From positions 1,283,816 through 1,347,815 of the forward strand of contig VZTG01000486.1 in the NCBI GenBank assembly GCA_013397845.1: DNA of 64,000 nucleotides. Reading direction: 5' to 3'. The position numbers and the translations under genes were made by a program. Below the pieces are notes generated by a model that saw only the letters and a program-made list of their open reading frames with translations, did no database searches and had not been told where the DNA came from. This DNA comes from Melanocharis versteri. Its lineage: Eukaryota > Chordata > Aves > Passeriformes > Melanocharitidae. This document shows, one piece after another, positions 52,216 through 64,000 of the stretch (position 1 is the first letter of the stretch; the number at the start of each line of letters is the position of its first letter).

Positions 52216-54779
52216 TCACAAAATCCTTCATAAAAAAACCATTAGACTCATATTTGCTGATGACTTTTGTCACCCCCATGTAGAAAGACTGGCTGATGGG
52301 ATGGAATATTCCAGTATAACCCAATATTTAAGAATTTTCTGATACTTCAAATTCAGCTAAAACTACACATAGATAAATAACCATGTTTACAGGTAGGTAT
52401 ACACATATCTAGAGAAAAAAAGTCTGATAGTTTCTTGCCACACATGCATATAATACGAGACAAGAAAGAATTTGCAACTCCTTTCTACCTTGGATGTCCA
52501 AGGTGACAGCATAAAGAATCCCTGGCACGGGTACCTTTGCCAAAAGCCGGTGAGATGCTTTACATGAAAGTTCAGAATCTGCCCGATGTCTTCACAGCTT
52601 TCTGTTTTACACACGCACATGAACATACACACACAAGATAGCTTTGTGGAAAGGAGGTTTTAGTGCTATTTTAGGAGGACAGGATGAGAAAAAAGAAAAA
52701 CAGTCAACAATTCACGCCAGATCAGAACTGACTGCGGGTGTTTTGAGTCCTCAGAGAAAATGTGTTTCTCCCCAATGACACCAAAAAACCCATATGGAGC
52801 AGCTCCACCTGATGCACCACACACCTCTGTGCTCTCACCGTGGCAGGCTCCCAGGTTCGTGCAGTGGAAGATGGAATAGAAGCATTAGATGGTTTGGTTT
52901 GACCCCTGCTCCCAGGCCCTCGTATTTCACCCAGTTATTCATCTACTCAACCAAATGTCTGTGTCTGGGTTGAGCACAGCTCTTGTTTGGCTACAGCTTA
53001 GTCGTTATCCAATGTCATGGAGGATCACTTAAAATTTAAGAGACAAAAATCTTCTTGTCTAGGATACAGATTTAGCAATACATGGAAAAACAGGCATCCA
53101 AATTACCACTGGTAGCTGTCACTTTAAAATCAGGCCTTCCTGAGCATACAAATAAAGGGCCAACAAAGACATACAGATAAAAACTCACAAGATCTTTGAA
53201 GGTTGTATTTCAGTTCTGAAGGAAAGGGCTATAACAGGTGAGCATGCCATGCACTGGTCAATTAACTTCATTTAAAGACTGGTCAATTTTTCTCACCAAA
53301 ACAGCTTTTGAATGGAAAACCACTGGTTTTGACTAAACATTTGTGAAAAGTGTTTTATTTTCCTAGAATATGTCCAGGTTTTAATAAAACCTTTTGCATG
53401 AACACAGACTAATTTTTAGGCCTCAAAACTCAGTTTCCCTGAGGAAAAGAAATCAAAATGAATTCTATGAGATTCAATAAATGAATTATTTATACTAAGT
53501 TGTTTCATTAAGACTGATCTGTCCTTTACCTTGAACCATATGAACTACATGGAGTCCATTTAAAAGAAGAATAATTCAGTAATACTTTTAAAATCCCAGT
53601 GCCTTTGCTGTTATTCTAACACACCCTTTGATCATCTTTTCGTAGAATGGAAGAGATAGAAAATACTGTGGTACAACCCCGTTTTTCTCCTTTCTCACAT
53701 CCAAACTCCAGTTTTTTTGCCAGAGGCTATTCTAGTATCTTGATATCATTTTAGCCCCTGAAATGCACTACTGTGCTGTGTTATTTTCTCAGTTGTACTC
53801 GTGCTCATCGAGCAGGAAACCCCCCATCTGACTGAAGTTTCTAGCTCCCCAGGTCAGCGTGAGATCAGCAGGCTTCACGGAACAGCACAGCTCACCAGAT
53901 TTCACAAGGGGCAGTGGGGACACATTTACTCTGCCATTCACTGCGCTGTGACCTAACTCAGAGGAGGGGTGCAGCCTTACTATGGACTTCAATGCAGGCT
54001 GGAAACAGCACACCTAGGACAGGGCACCGACTCGGCTTCTGCTTGAGAACAAGATACAGCTGGTCTATGGCTATGAATGTTATGGGAAAAAGAGGTCTGC
54101 AGCTCACTTTGCTTCAATTTTGTGCATTCACAGTCTATGGCAGGTCGTGGTTCTTCTCCGCAGCACTAACCGGATTTTCTTGTTCTGGCAGGGGGAAAAA
54201 TCATTATTACAAGTCTTCAGAAGACAAGAATAATCTTCAAAGAGTTAAAGCACCATCATGCCTGCTGCTAAGGGTGGTGATATTGTTTATCTTGCCATTT
54301 CAAACCATTTTTTTCAGATTGTGTCAAAGTAAAATAGTTTTCTATGATGAAACACGTTGTAAATGGATGGTGGGGCTTGGGGGGGAGCTGGAAGAAAGAG
54401 GAATCAAATTACATTTGGAAACAAAAGCTTTAACTTCTGGCAACTAGACAATTAGTTTTTCTTTCTGTTGTTGGTCCTCGTGGTTTCATCTGTAATATGT
54501 ATGGTGATTGTTTGCAGCCTGGCAACAGTGTGAAGTTGTGTGGGGGAGGGAAATCCCTAGCCCTTGTTAGCTGCGATCCAAACTTCAAAGGCTCTGGGGA
54601 CATTGAGCAGACAGGTTTCAGCCGCCGTTAAGGCAGACATGCGAACAAAAGGGCTCCTTCCATTGCTGTGGAGCAGAGGTGACTTTTTGGCTCATTTTTG
54701 TTGTTGTTTTAATTTTGTCAGGAGCGGGGGGAGGAAAGCTCCTGGCACCAGGGACGGTGCTTTCTGCCCATGACTGCGT

Positions 54780-55240
54780 GCCCTTCTCCTTTCCGCGTCA
54801 GAAGCAGATATGGGCATTTATGACCCCATAAATCACGGGCTAAACCATACATGAGCAGCTGGTACATGTGCTAATAACTATAATTATTAATCATGTCGAT
54901 TTCACACCCTTCAAATTTCCGCGCGGGGCTTTCTGCTGGAGAGGCAGCCCCGGCGCCTTGAGCTGCTTATGGTATGAAAATATGATGAGCTGATGGTCTT
55001 TGATGATTGTCCTATGACAGTATTGATCTCCCTACAATTGGGTTTGTGGGGTATCGCTACCCAACAAAAGTGGCTCTCCTCGCCTCCTGGTATATATCAT
55101 TGTCACACATGCCCCATTGTTATCGAGGGGAGTGAATTACTTTCAGTATTTGTCCCAGCCTTTAGCTACTAGGTCACCATTATTCTAGCCTTATGTCAGT
55201 GTGGGGACATTTACTTTGATGTTTTCTTTTGTATCTTTCT
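54780..55240. promoter_or_regulatory. Strongest candidate conserved non-coding element
   Basis: This 460-bp stretch has no simple repeat. It carries a dense homeodomain-like run (CTAATAACTATAATTATTAATC at 54871-54892), retained CpGs in TTTCCGCGCGGGGC near 54917, and many short motif-like words (TATGATGAGCTGATGG, CATTGTTATCGAGG with a SOX-like ATTGTT core). An imperfect hairpin lies at 55044-55067. It ends just before the A-rich tract at 55274. There is no protein-like frame. Of all segments in the window it most resembles a developmental enhancer, but conservation was not tested. Confidence 0.35.
55044..55067. repeat. Imperfect inverted repeat / hairpin
   Basis: TTGTGGGGTA at 55044-55053 and TACCCAACAA at 55058-55067 can pair over 10 bp with one mismatch around the 4-base loop TCGC. 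The inner 5 bp (GGGTA/TACCC) are perfect. It lies inside the 54.78-55.24 kb candidate element. It may be a dyad protein-binding site. It is too short for a microRNA precursor. Confidence 0.5.
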
Positions 55241-55273
55241 TAGGGTGAAAGCATTTGGCTATATGGAGCTGCT

Positions 55274-55303
55274 AAAAAAAAAAAAAAAGAAGAAGAAAAA
55301 AAA
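55274..55303. repeat. A-rich tract (A15 then GAAGAAG then A8)
   Basis: Fifteen A followed by GAAGAAGAAAAAAAAG. It separates the AT-rich candidate element on its left from a GC-richer segment (55310-55560) on its right. The Lys-rich frame crossing it is a repeat artefact. Confidence 0.85.
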
Positions 55304-58300
55304 GTCAGCAGTTCAGGTTGGGGTGCCTGGTGGGAGCCAGGGAAATATTCCTCACAAGCACAGGCGCCTGACCTCCCTGGTCCTTGGTGTTGGCTGCCTT
55401 TGCCACCGAGAACTTCACCCCAGCAGCAGCATAAGCACTGCATCCAGCCCCAGCTAGGGCCCTGGCTGGTGACTCTTCAGCCACCAAGGAGGACGGAAAG
55501 TGAAGCAATCTCCTGCCAGCCTCGCTGCAATGGCAAACTCTTTCCACTGCAGGGCTTTTCCCTCACTAGTGCTTGGCTCTTTAGCAGAAGCACAGACAGT
55601 GAGATGTGGCAATGCACCAGAAGCAGCTTTATGGGTGACATTGCTGGAGGACCGAGAATAGTAGAGGCAACAATAACCTCCCTTGCAGCCAAATACCCCT
55701 TTCGAGGTGGTGGGAGCACACCTCGGGCTAATCTGCTTGCTAACGTGACACCGTGGTGGCCAATCATCTCCCACTGGCCTGAACAAGGGCATGGGACTCT
55801 CCCCACTTGTTCCAAAATCTGCATGGCCCCCATCAGGCAGCTTCTAAATTGCTCCTGCTGTCTTTACAGCTGCTCCGTTCCACTGACCCCCAGAAGGGCC
55901 CAGGGATTGTCAGGAAAAATTTCTATTAATCAGGCCCAAACAGACTGTTACAATTTCACACTTTTTCTCCTGTCATTTCACACATTTAATGAATTTCGGG
56001 GTCTGCTACTTTCAGTAGAGTTACTCTCAAGGCCACAACAAAAAAAAATTAATTAAAGTTGTGTACAAAAATAAAATACTGAGGAGAACAAACACACACA
56101 CATGCACACAAGACTGACAGCACCAGGACAGGGAGCACTGCTTCCAAGGCGTTGCCTAAACGGACCTGGAAAAGGAGGTATGAAGGAGAATGTGGTATAA
56201 TCCAGGCAGCAGATTCCCACCTCCTCTGAGCCTGATCTTGCTCTTTTTAAGAAGAGGAATTTTGCATTTCACATCAGTGTGAGCTAAATAGATCGGGAGG
56301 CAGTTGCAGACGGAGCACACACACCTTGTTTGCTTCAGGGCTGATGCCCACTTGCAATTACCCAGGATTAAATGACAGCCCACTATGTCAAAGGGCTGCA
56401 TGATCCCACAGCTCGTTCATGTAAGGTCTTTTGCTCTTTTTCCTGGGGGCATAAACACCCCATGGCTGCCGGTGATCAGGGGTGCCCAGACTGGACTGCA
56501 AGTCTCACCTCCCAGCCCCTCACTTTCACTCCATACGGTGGTGCTGGAAAGTCTGCTGGGAAGTGGTGGCTGGGGGAGAAGGAAAGCCATGTGAGAGCAT
56601 GGCAGGCTTCACAGGCTTGAAGGCTGAATGTCACAATCCTTATATTTGGCCTTGGGTGTGCTACACAGGCCAGTGACTTCCATCTTCAGGTCTCTAAAGC
56701 TACTCTAAGAATGTATCTCTTAAAAGGTCATCAAGGAGACCAAGAAAATGTCTTCAGTACTCATCCCTCTGGACTGAGGACAGGAGAAGCAGCTCCCCTG
56801 ACTTTGACATCTTCTCTAGCCATATGAGACATAATGCTCTTGAGCTCTGCCCCTGACATCCTGTACATCTTCTCTCTCCATTTTCCCCCTGCAAGCCCAA
56901 TGCAGTGCAGGAAAGGAACAGCAGAAAGGAGTATAAGCATTTAGCCACAAGAATAGTGATCTAGGATAGAGAGCAGTATAAATCAGTCAAACCTCCAACA
57001 AGTAAGATTGTAGCGCTTCTCGTTGGACATCCATTAGCAGCTGCAGCCCTTCAACATCACCATATCTGTTCCCTCCCCATGGTCTCTGCCTGCTGCTCTC
57101 CCCTTGTTACCAGGCGCCACAAGGCATACGCTACGCAGCACACCCCAGACACTACAAGAGAAACAAGCGTAGGGGTGGGTGCACTGAGTCTGGGACAAGC
57201 CCTGAGTGTGGGACATGATATCCCTAAGCCTTCACTGAGTGCTGCAGATTGTTGAATTTACCATGTTATTTAGTAGGCAAATGGGCTTGACAGCTAGCCA
57301 GTGCAACCTATGCAGTGAAGTCTCAGCCTGATGCACTTGGAAGGTATGAGCAGACAGAGGTGCTCGGAGCCTGTCTGGAACCACTGGATCCATCTCATCA
57401 GTGAGATAACTTGCAAGAGTATAGCTCAGGTCAAGGAATGCAGACCGGCAATGAGAGGAGACTCTGCTTCCCAAGGGTTACCAGAGACCAGCAGAATTTT
57501 ATTTTGTGTCGTGTTGATCAGCGTTGGGTACCTTAGGCTCGACCAAATACCTCTGGATTTCCTTTGTGGAAACACATGCTTTTTGAGATTTCTCATATAT
57601 CTAGCAGGGCACCACTTCTGATTCTTCCTTGGAAAAAAGTGGGCAACCCTCTCAAACATCCAACCCTCCACTAAGCAGTGTCCTATCAGGGGCTGGAGTC
57701 AACAGAGTCTTAAAGCCCTGCTCTGAATCAGCCACACAATCTCACATGTGGATTATTGCCCAATTCATGTTCCAGCTCCTCTGTTTTCCTGGCAATCTGA
57801 CCAAGAAACCTGTATGGCAAATCTAACCCCTTCATGACAAGTTTGTCGTGTGCTAAATCTGTGTTTTCCAATATTAATTCTGAGATCACTTGTGTTTTCG
57901 CTTAGCTGATTTATTTGCCATCTCCTAATTCTTGGCATACTGGCCTGTCAGCCTCTGTAAGGAGTCTTTCAAATACAGCAGATTCATCTATAGATCCAAT
58001 ACATTGCTTTACAAGGAGGAAGTCTTCTCTTGGTCAGCCAGCTATCATTATCTCTTCATGCCTCTACACAGGTACTCTTTATTTTACTCGTCTGTGTGGT
58101 AGCTGTCTCTGTCCGAGGCTGGGTGGCCATGACTAAACTGGTAACCATGATCAGAGTGTGGCTCAGGCACCCGCCATGGTCACCTCCCAGCCCCGGATCA
58201 TAGTTCATACCTGCCTCAGCAAAGCTCTGCTTGAGTTAGGCAGCGCTTACCTAGGTAATGCCTCCCTTCAGAGCACAGTGTGAAGCACAGATTGTCCCTG

Positions 58301-59723
58301 GAGGGTGCTGTGGACTAGGTCATGGGGAGAAGAGAGTTTAGTCCTAAGGACGTGAGCCTCATGTGCCACTTAGTCTTGGAGCCAGAAAACGCAGTGGTGG
58401 TGCATTTCATTTGGTATAGTTGTCACCTGCAGCCCTCCTATGAGCTCCTATGCCTGCTGCATGTAAGCAACCTAGAGCTCAGTTTCAGCCTGGGGAGTCA
58501 TAGAAATTGCTCAGATATCCAGTGTCTCAGGTAAACTATTCTCTTTTGACTTTACCAGACTAGTCTTGTTTCCTCTCATCTAGCCTACCTTCTTATTGCA
58601 AATGTATGGCAATATGGATACTCTCCCCGATTGCAATTCCAACCCACCCCCATCCCCTGACTCTCACCAACTGGACAGAACAAAGGACCCTCTGGAAATC
58701 CCCTGGCAGACAAAAAGCAAAAGAGGCCCTGGCGATGAGCTGAGAGCACAACCCCAATATCCGCACAGCTCAAGTTTGTGAAGATCAGCATCTCCCCTTA
58801 AGTGCACATCCTGCTCAGCCTGATAGAAATCCTTTCTAAAATTCCTATTGTGGGCCAAGGTGGTGGAGGTCTTTTCTTTATGTCTCTTTTCAAGTTTGAT
58901 CACCATGTTCAGCCCAGTACTCCCAGCCCTGCCCTCCTGAGGTGTTCACTTTAAGAATATCCCAAATATGCCCTGTGCTCACTGATTACTAGTTGTGCCA
59001 TTACAGACTCTTTTTAGAAGGATGCTCAGTACCCTTGACTAAACTACTTCTGAGATGTGACATTGAGGGATGGGAAAGTTTAACTAAGTTTACAACAGCC
59101 TGAAGCTGATAGGCATCCTAGTCCCTACCCATTTAGCCAGTACAGAAAGCCAGAGCTCTCTGGAGGGCCAGGTAATGGTTCCCAGAGTGTCTAAAATTAG
59201 ACGTAGTACATTTGGGCACTTTTGAACATTTATCCAAGCTACAGTGAATCCCAATTTCCTGAACATAACTTTATTGCCAATGTCTATAGCTAAAATGCCC
59301 CACAGTTGGTTTCTTGAATAGGAAAGGCATCTATGCATTATCCTTTCATGGATGACAGTGCTCCTGGAATGTGTTAAAGATTTGCGTAGTGGTCTTTGTC
59401 TCACAGTCTGCAGTCTCCCTCACACTCACAGTACCCCAGATTTCTGATGCTGGTGTCTCTGGGCTACCATGTACAGCAAAGTGGGGATTCAGATTTCTCT
59501 GGCAGAAAACTGCAAGTGCTGCATTTGCACCAGTGGTCTGCCTGTGCCCTTCCCTGGCAGCTTCCCTTCCAGGCTGAGGGATCAAAGTGGCTTCATTTGC
59601 TGTGCTTCTGCCAAAGCTTCTTGGTGCTGTGTTATAGAGGATTGGACTAACAGTGAGGTGCCGGTGTTTAATGTGTTACACAAATCAGACTAAATTTCTG
59701 TATCAGGAATCTTTATTTATTGG
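55304..59723. other. No gene seen
   Basis: Starts GC-richer (55310-55800), where the longest frame in the window (218 codons, +, 55400-56056) overlaps three minus-strand frames. None shows a domain. The remainder is unique, with a short CA tract at about 56091. Confidence 0.5.
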
Positions 59724-59800
59724 GGTTTTGTTGTTGTTGTTGTTGTTAGGTTCTTTTGTTTTGTTTTGCTTTGTTTTGGTTTTTGGTTGTGTTTTTATTT
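59724..59800. repeat. T/G-rich low-complexity tract with (TTG)n and (TTTTG)n
   Basis: About seven TTG units (59728-59747) are followed by irregular TTTTG and TTTGG units, read on the + strand. This may be a decayed A-rich tail in antisense orientation or simple slippage. No element body was recognised beside it. Confidence 0.85.
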
Positions 59801-60369
59801 TAAAAAGTTGAACAACCCATTGTCTGAAAAAGGAAATTATTGCATGTGGTTTCATTCTGTGTATGAGAGGGAAGTTTCTGAGTTGTAACTACATTGTTTC
59901 AGGACTTTCAGTTCTTGGCTATCAGTCTTTTCCTACTCCCACACTGCTGGTTTGCTTTCTGTCTCTCTCCTCCATCCTCCTATTTTTTTCTAATACATGT
60001 GGTGTTGCAAGGAGAAAAAAAAACAAAAGGAAGGAAAGATGGAAAAGTAATAATGGGGAGAAAAATAAAGCCAAGATTTTTAAATGCAATCTTTGTCAGG
60101 CTTTCACTCTACACTTTCAAGAAGATGAAATCTCCCGGCTTCAGAAACCCAGTCTCTTCTTTCACTAGCTTTGGGGAGGTGGATGGAGATGCTTGTGCGT
60201 GAGAGGGGTGCTTCATTGCCACTCTCCATCTCCACAGTGACTAACTGTCCCTGCTCCTCGATAGCCCTCATCTGTGCACTATCCCGACAGTGACAGTCAC
60301 AGTGGCGATGCTGCTCTCCTCTCACTTCTGCCCTCCTAAATCTACTTTTTCACTTTCACCGCACAAATA

Positions 60370-60750
60370 AACAGAGAGGGCAATTAGACAGCAGTCATTC
60401 TCTACTTTTGGAGGTTTTCCACCCTCCCCCTAAAGAAATGAACCGGCTCCGCTTGCCTGGGAGCGGGGTTTCAGAAATGCTTGCAAGGGAGCTGAGGCTG
60501 ACAGGCCGGGGCTGTCATTTTTATTTGCCCACCGCTTCCGTGGGGTAGGAAACAACAAAACGCCGGGAGAAGGAGCGGGGCCGGGTGAATGGGTTTCCTG
60601 GAGGCTGGCTGGCCCCAGGGTGCAGTAGGTGTATAAAATGCCATTCAAGCGATTCAGGCCAAGAGGGTGCGGCGGACGGGCAAGGCTGCTCCCTTTGAAG
60701 ATGCTTCTGTCGGGCTGGAAATACAGGAGAAAAGCACAGCTTCTTTCAGC
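60370..60750. promoter_or_regulatory. GC-richer candidate regulatory block
   Basis: This block carries moderate CpG density (GGGAGCGGGG, AAACGCCGGGAGAAGG, GCGGCGGACGGGC) and a GTATAAAATGCC box at about 60631 that resembles a TATA element. The sequence before and after is unique. It could be a promoter of an unseen transcript or an enhancer. No exon with a convincing frame follows on either strand. Confidence 0.28.
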
Positions 60751-63700
60751 TGTCCCCTTTTGTGTGCTTTCCCATACGAAACTATGTTGCCACCGCTGCT
60801 CTGCACTTTGTTATTATGACAGGAAAAAATGAATTTCTAATGAGGTATCTGTGCCAGCTGCAAGCACCTTGTGGATCTCCGTGGCCCAGGAGCTTTGTCA
60901 GCCGCCCCTTGCTAAATGCGAACCAGCCTGGGGGAGGACGAGACTGTCAAAGCACAGCCCCTGTGAAAAACCCTTTTCTGTACAAATCCAAACAAACGGA
61001 AACACCCTGGTTTCCCTAATAAGCTATGCTGTGACATGTCCTCATTTCACAGTGATCGACTCCAGGGACAGAAAGGGCTCCGGGAGGCTTTAACAATGTG
61101 CAGGGAGCCCTGATTTTTAAAGGCAAGGAATGGTACATGTAAAATTGATTAATACCCTCTGATTCCCAGAAGGCTTTTCATATGCAATGCAGAAAATGTT
61201 TTGCTCAGCCCCTAAAATGCAGCTGCATCTCCCAAAGCCTGTGTCAGCTCTCAGGAAAGCCACAGGAACACAACCACTTTGGAAAACTCTGGAGAGAGGG
61301 TACCACATCCACCATCTGCTTCAAGCTGCTGGGCTGGCTGAGGGAGCTTGTGGCTGTTCCCAAAGAGGATTTCAGCAGCCAGTTCAGAGACTGAAGTTTT
61401 AGATGTTGTTCAGATGTTAGCACTGGCTGAGCCAAGCAACACAGAAATGTATTTGCCTTCTTGTGGGCTGTCCCACACAAGTGGCTTCCCTGTCCCACAC
61501 AAGTGGCTCTTCAGCGTGCCTTGAGCAGAGCAGGGCCACTGAGGCCGGCAGAGCTCTCTCCAGCAGTGGTGGGGTGTGTGGGGTTTGCTGGGGATCCTGC
61601 TTTCCCTGCACTTGCCGATCAGGCACTTTCGGCCAGTGGTGTAGTGAGTGATTCACTGCAGGGAGGGGAAACTGAGGAGTTTTGCAGACCTAAGGGTGAG
61701 TTTGATCCTGGTCTTTGAAACAGACCACTGGGCTTCCCTTCAATGATAAGACTCTCCTGAAATACAGCTTTTCAGTCTTTCTCCAGCCAAAGGCACTGCT
61801 TTGGCCGCCGTTGATTAATCAGCAGTAGCCTTGGGCATTTGCACAGTGAGTATCAACACTGTACCTGGCCTCCCAAGGGCTTCTTTATGCTGAGAAACTA
61901 AGCTCAAAGTGCAACTTGCCTAAGTCGTCAAATGGTCATCAGTATCTCCACTGCCTTAAATAGTTGCCTTAAACAAACCTCAAGAATTTTACCAGTTCTG
62001 ATGCTGACTACTGACATCCTCTCCTTCTGCTTACATTGATGGACAGAAATGAACGACCAAGTGAGCGAGTGACTGGGGGTAATGCCTCTGCAGGTGGTGG
62101 TGACATTGATGGAGTATGATGGATGAGGGTGACAGGGCCCCACCCCACCCACTTGCTCATGTGCATGACAGAAGGTCCTGCAAGCCAGCCCCTGATCCGT
62201 GAACAATGCCTCCAAGTACGTATTTGGAAGTGTAAAAACAATGGGTTTGGCTCCAGCAGTGATTGTGCTACAAGTTTGGAACCATTTAATGAGTTGCTAA
62301 TGTGAAAATAATTTTCTTTTCTGACTTCAGAATGGAAGGAGTAAAGACAGATGGCCCCAAATGCAGGGAAATGCAGCCATAGAATTGGTAATAGCTCTGC
62401 CAAGACTTGAAAGGCAGCTCATCAGGAAAAGAGGATGTTTCTGCCTCTGTCAGAAGTTGACAGAAACCCTCTGACTTTCTCCCTTCTCACCTCTCTGGTT
62501 AGGGCATTCCTGCCATTCTTCACCAGACATCATCAGGCCGGTGATTGCAATTGCAAAGGCTAAGCTGCTGTTTCAAGTTGAAATGCATCCTGTAGAGGGG
62601 AGGGGAAGATGTTCCTGGCACATGCCGGAGGACACAACTGATTGTTAATCCAGATATGGGGGAAGTATTCCGTGATTGATCGTTGGATCCCAAGTCCCAA
62701 GGGAAAAAAACTACAGCTGTTAGGGGACCACAGGAATAGCAAAAATGTCTGCAAGGAATGTCTGTGTCTTGCATAGTTTTTTTTGTTTTAGATGCGGATT
62801 GGAATTAGGAAGAGACATTTGGCATTTAAATGGGAGCTGTCAGTTCTGTCATGTTTTCTGAGCTCTCTCACACAAACAAAAACTGCCAAAAAAGCTCCCA
62901 GAAAAAAGAAATCTCACGTTTTTGTAAGTAAACACCACTGAAATCTTCATTCAGGGAAGAAAAGTCAATGTAATTTAGTGTTAAAGGTGACAGTAAAAGG
63001 TATACACATTCTTGGGGAGCAGTGAGTTGTGTATCCAAATTCATCTGTTTCTAATGACTGCAATAACAAATCTGGTATCATCCAATTTCCACGAGATTCC
63101 AGGTCCTTGCCAGCTATGAATGAGCAGAGCCTCATGACAAGTAATTTTTTACTGTCAATGTCCCTTTCAGGAGAGCTTTTTGGGCTGCCATTCCTCTTAA
63201 AATCCAGGAGCTGGATTTCAAAAGTAATGAATAGTTTCCAGTGCCTAGTCTGACAAGCAAAACGTGAAGTTGTCTTCATTTTCAGAGATGAAGTGCCTAA
63301 TGCTTTCTGAAACCCAGATGTCAAGGTAAAACTGAGGTATCCAGAACAACTGAAGGGCTGGCAAACCCTGCCAATGCCAAGGATTAAAGAAATAAGCTCT
63401 GAAACCCCACTTGGAAGTCCAGGAGAACCAACAGTTTTCCATTTACCCTCGAAACCCCCAAGCTTTATTCTCTCACTCTTGCTTACACAAGCTCCCAGAG
63501 AGGAGATGACAGCTCCTGTCTGCAGGGACGGGACAGTGGTACCTCCTCTGTCTCCAGCCACACAGAAGCCCACTCCAACCCAAAAGCACAGTAGTCACAC
63601 TCCCTGAGCACAAATATGTGTTGATGTCTACTGAACTACACAGTGTATATTCCTTTTGAAAATATCTAAGATTATTCCTACAGTTCTGTCATTACTATAC

Positions 63701-64000
63701 AATTTATGAGTGTATGAGTTATCATTATAGATCTTCCTTATCAGAGCTTCTTTCTTCTCAGCTGAGGAGGACATGGGCAAACAGAGGCAGGACTGCCTGC
63801 ACCTCTGCTTTTGGACACATTCATCAGGACCTATAAGATGCTTTAGCTGAAAAGAAGGTTGATATTTGCTCGATATCTTCAGGGGCCATTCATGTTATAG
63901 CCCCTCCGCAGAGATGGGTCTTTGCCCGTGAAAAAGCCTAAGTCCTGTGCTGGGAGATGAACAGAGCAGATAGGAGAGACAGATCCCAGCTATCTGAAAC
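60751..64000. other. No gene seen outside the 22-bp duplication
   Basis: Unique mixed-composition DNA. The 202-codon minus-strand frame at 62965-63573 is random in composition with no acceptor-bounded core. No interspersed repeat was recognised. Confidence 0.52.
61468..61508. repeat. Direct tandem duplication, 22-bp period
   Basis: CTGTCCCACACAAGTGGCT occurs at 61468-61486 and again at 61490-61508 without mismatch, with TCC between. A small local duplication in otherwise unique sequence. Confidence 0.9.

Larger units (their letters stand above)
49331..54779. other. No gene seen
   Basis: AT-rich DNA with a T/G-rich pyrimidine tract at 49690-49760, the TG/CG tract, decayed CA repeats and an octamer word. 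The 177-codon + frame at 53914-54447 has random composition. Confidence 0.55.

Noticed and set aside
53914..54447. 177-codon frame on the + strand
   Set aside because: No motif or splice context. Random composition.
55274..55560. Processed pseudogene next to an A-rich tract
   Set aside because: The A-rich tract would have to follow a + strand copy, but the sequence before it is AT-rich non-coding DNA. The GC-richer part lies on the wrong side.
55400..56056. Longest open frame in the window (218 codons, +)
   Set aside because: Composition is that of translated non-coding DNA (Ser, Cys, Arg, Pro, Trp scattered), three minus-strand frames overlap it, and there is no splice-bounded core or recognisable domain.
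62965..63573. 202-codon frame on the minus strand
   Set aside because: No domain, random composition and an overlapping + frame. At this window size one or two such frames are expected by chance.
1..64000. tRNA genes, known microRNA hairpins, endogenous retrovirus or mitochondrial insertions
   Set aside because: A visual scan for tRNA B-box words, a few familiar mature microRNA sequences, LTR pairs and mitochondrial gene sequence gave nothing convincing. Without a search tool, diverged copies may be missed.

Overview
The window looks like one stretch of non-coding vertebrate nuclear DNA, most probably from a bird. Base composition is mixed and mostly AT-rich. There are no closely packed reading frames and no ribosome-binding-site spacing. 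Interspersed repeats are sparse. The one interspersed repeat I recognise is a decayed copy whose 3' end matches the CR1 LINE of birds and reptiles (about 10830-10950, + strand). No SINE such as Alu or B1, no L1 body and no LTR pair was seen. The bird call rests on my memory of the CR1 tail and on the low repeat density. A crocodilian or turtle is not excluded.

Almost all open frames of 60-220 codons read as chance translations: they are rich in Ser, Cys, Trp and Arg, have no domain, and several often overlap on both strands. The exception is the minus-strand stretch 27574-27363. It has a textbook 3' splice acceptor with a long polypyrimidine tract, then 69 codons rich in Glu, Gln, Lys and Ala with helix-like character, then a stop. 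I interpret it as the last coding exon of a gene read on the minus strand, whose other exons would lie at higher coordinates. I could not name the gene or find its upstream exons.

Layout. 1-10.8 kb: anonymous DNA with a CpG-rich block (1089-1275), a 28-bp tandem duplication (4950-5003) and an A-rich tract. 10.8-27 kb: CR1 relic, then AT-rich DNA with two stretches that look like conserved regulatory elements (13.6-14.2 kb and 18.7-19.1 kb). 27-28 kb: the putative terminal exon and its 3' side. 28-48 kb: probable intron or intergenic DNA with most of the microsatellites (CTTT, GAAGA, CA/GA, CCCTTT) and a second CpG cluster (34.3 kb). 48-64 kb: more AT-rich candidate regulatory DNA, of which 54.78-55.24 kb is the most striking, then a TTG/TTTTG tract and a GC-richer block at 60.4-60.75 kb.

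The overall picture is the edge of a gene desert: one gene tail embedded in long non-coding DNA with islands of probable cis-regulatory sequence. No operon, tRNA, rRNA, CRISPR array or complete protein-coding gene can be supported. The regulatory calls are visual inferences without any alignment and carry low confidence.
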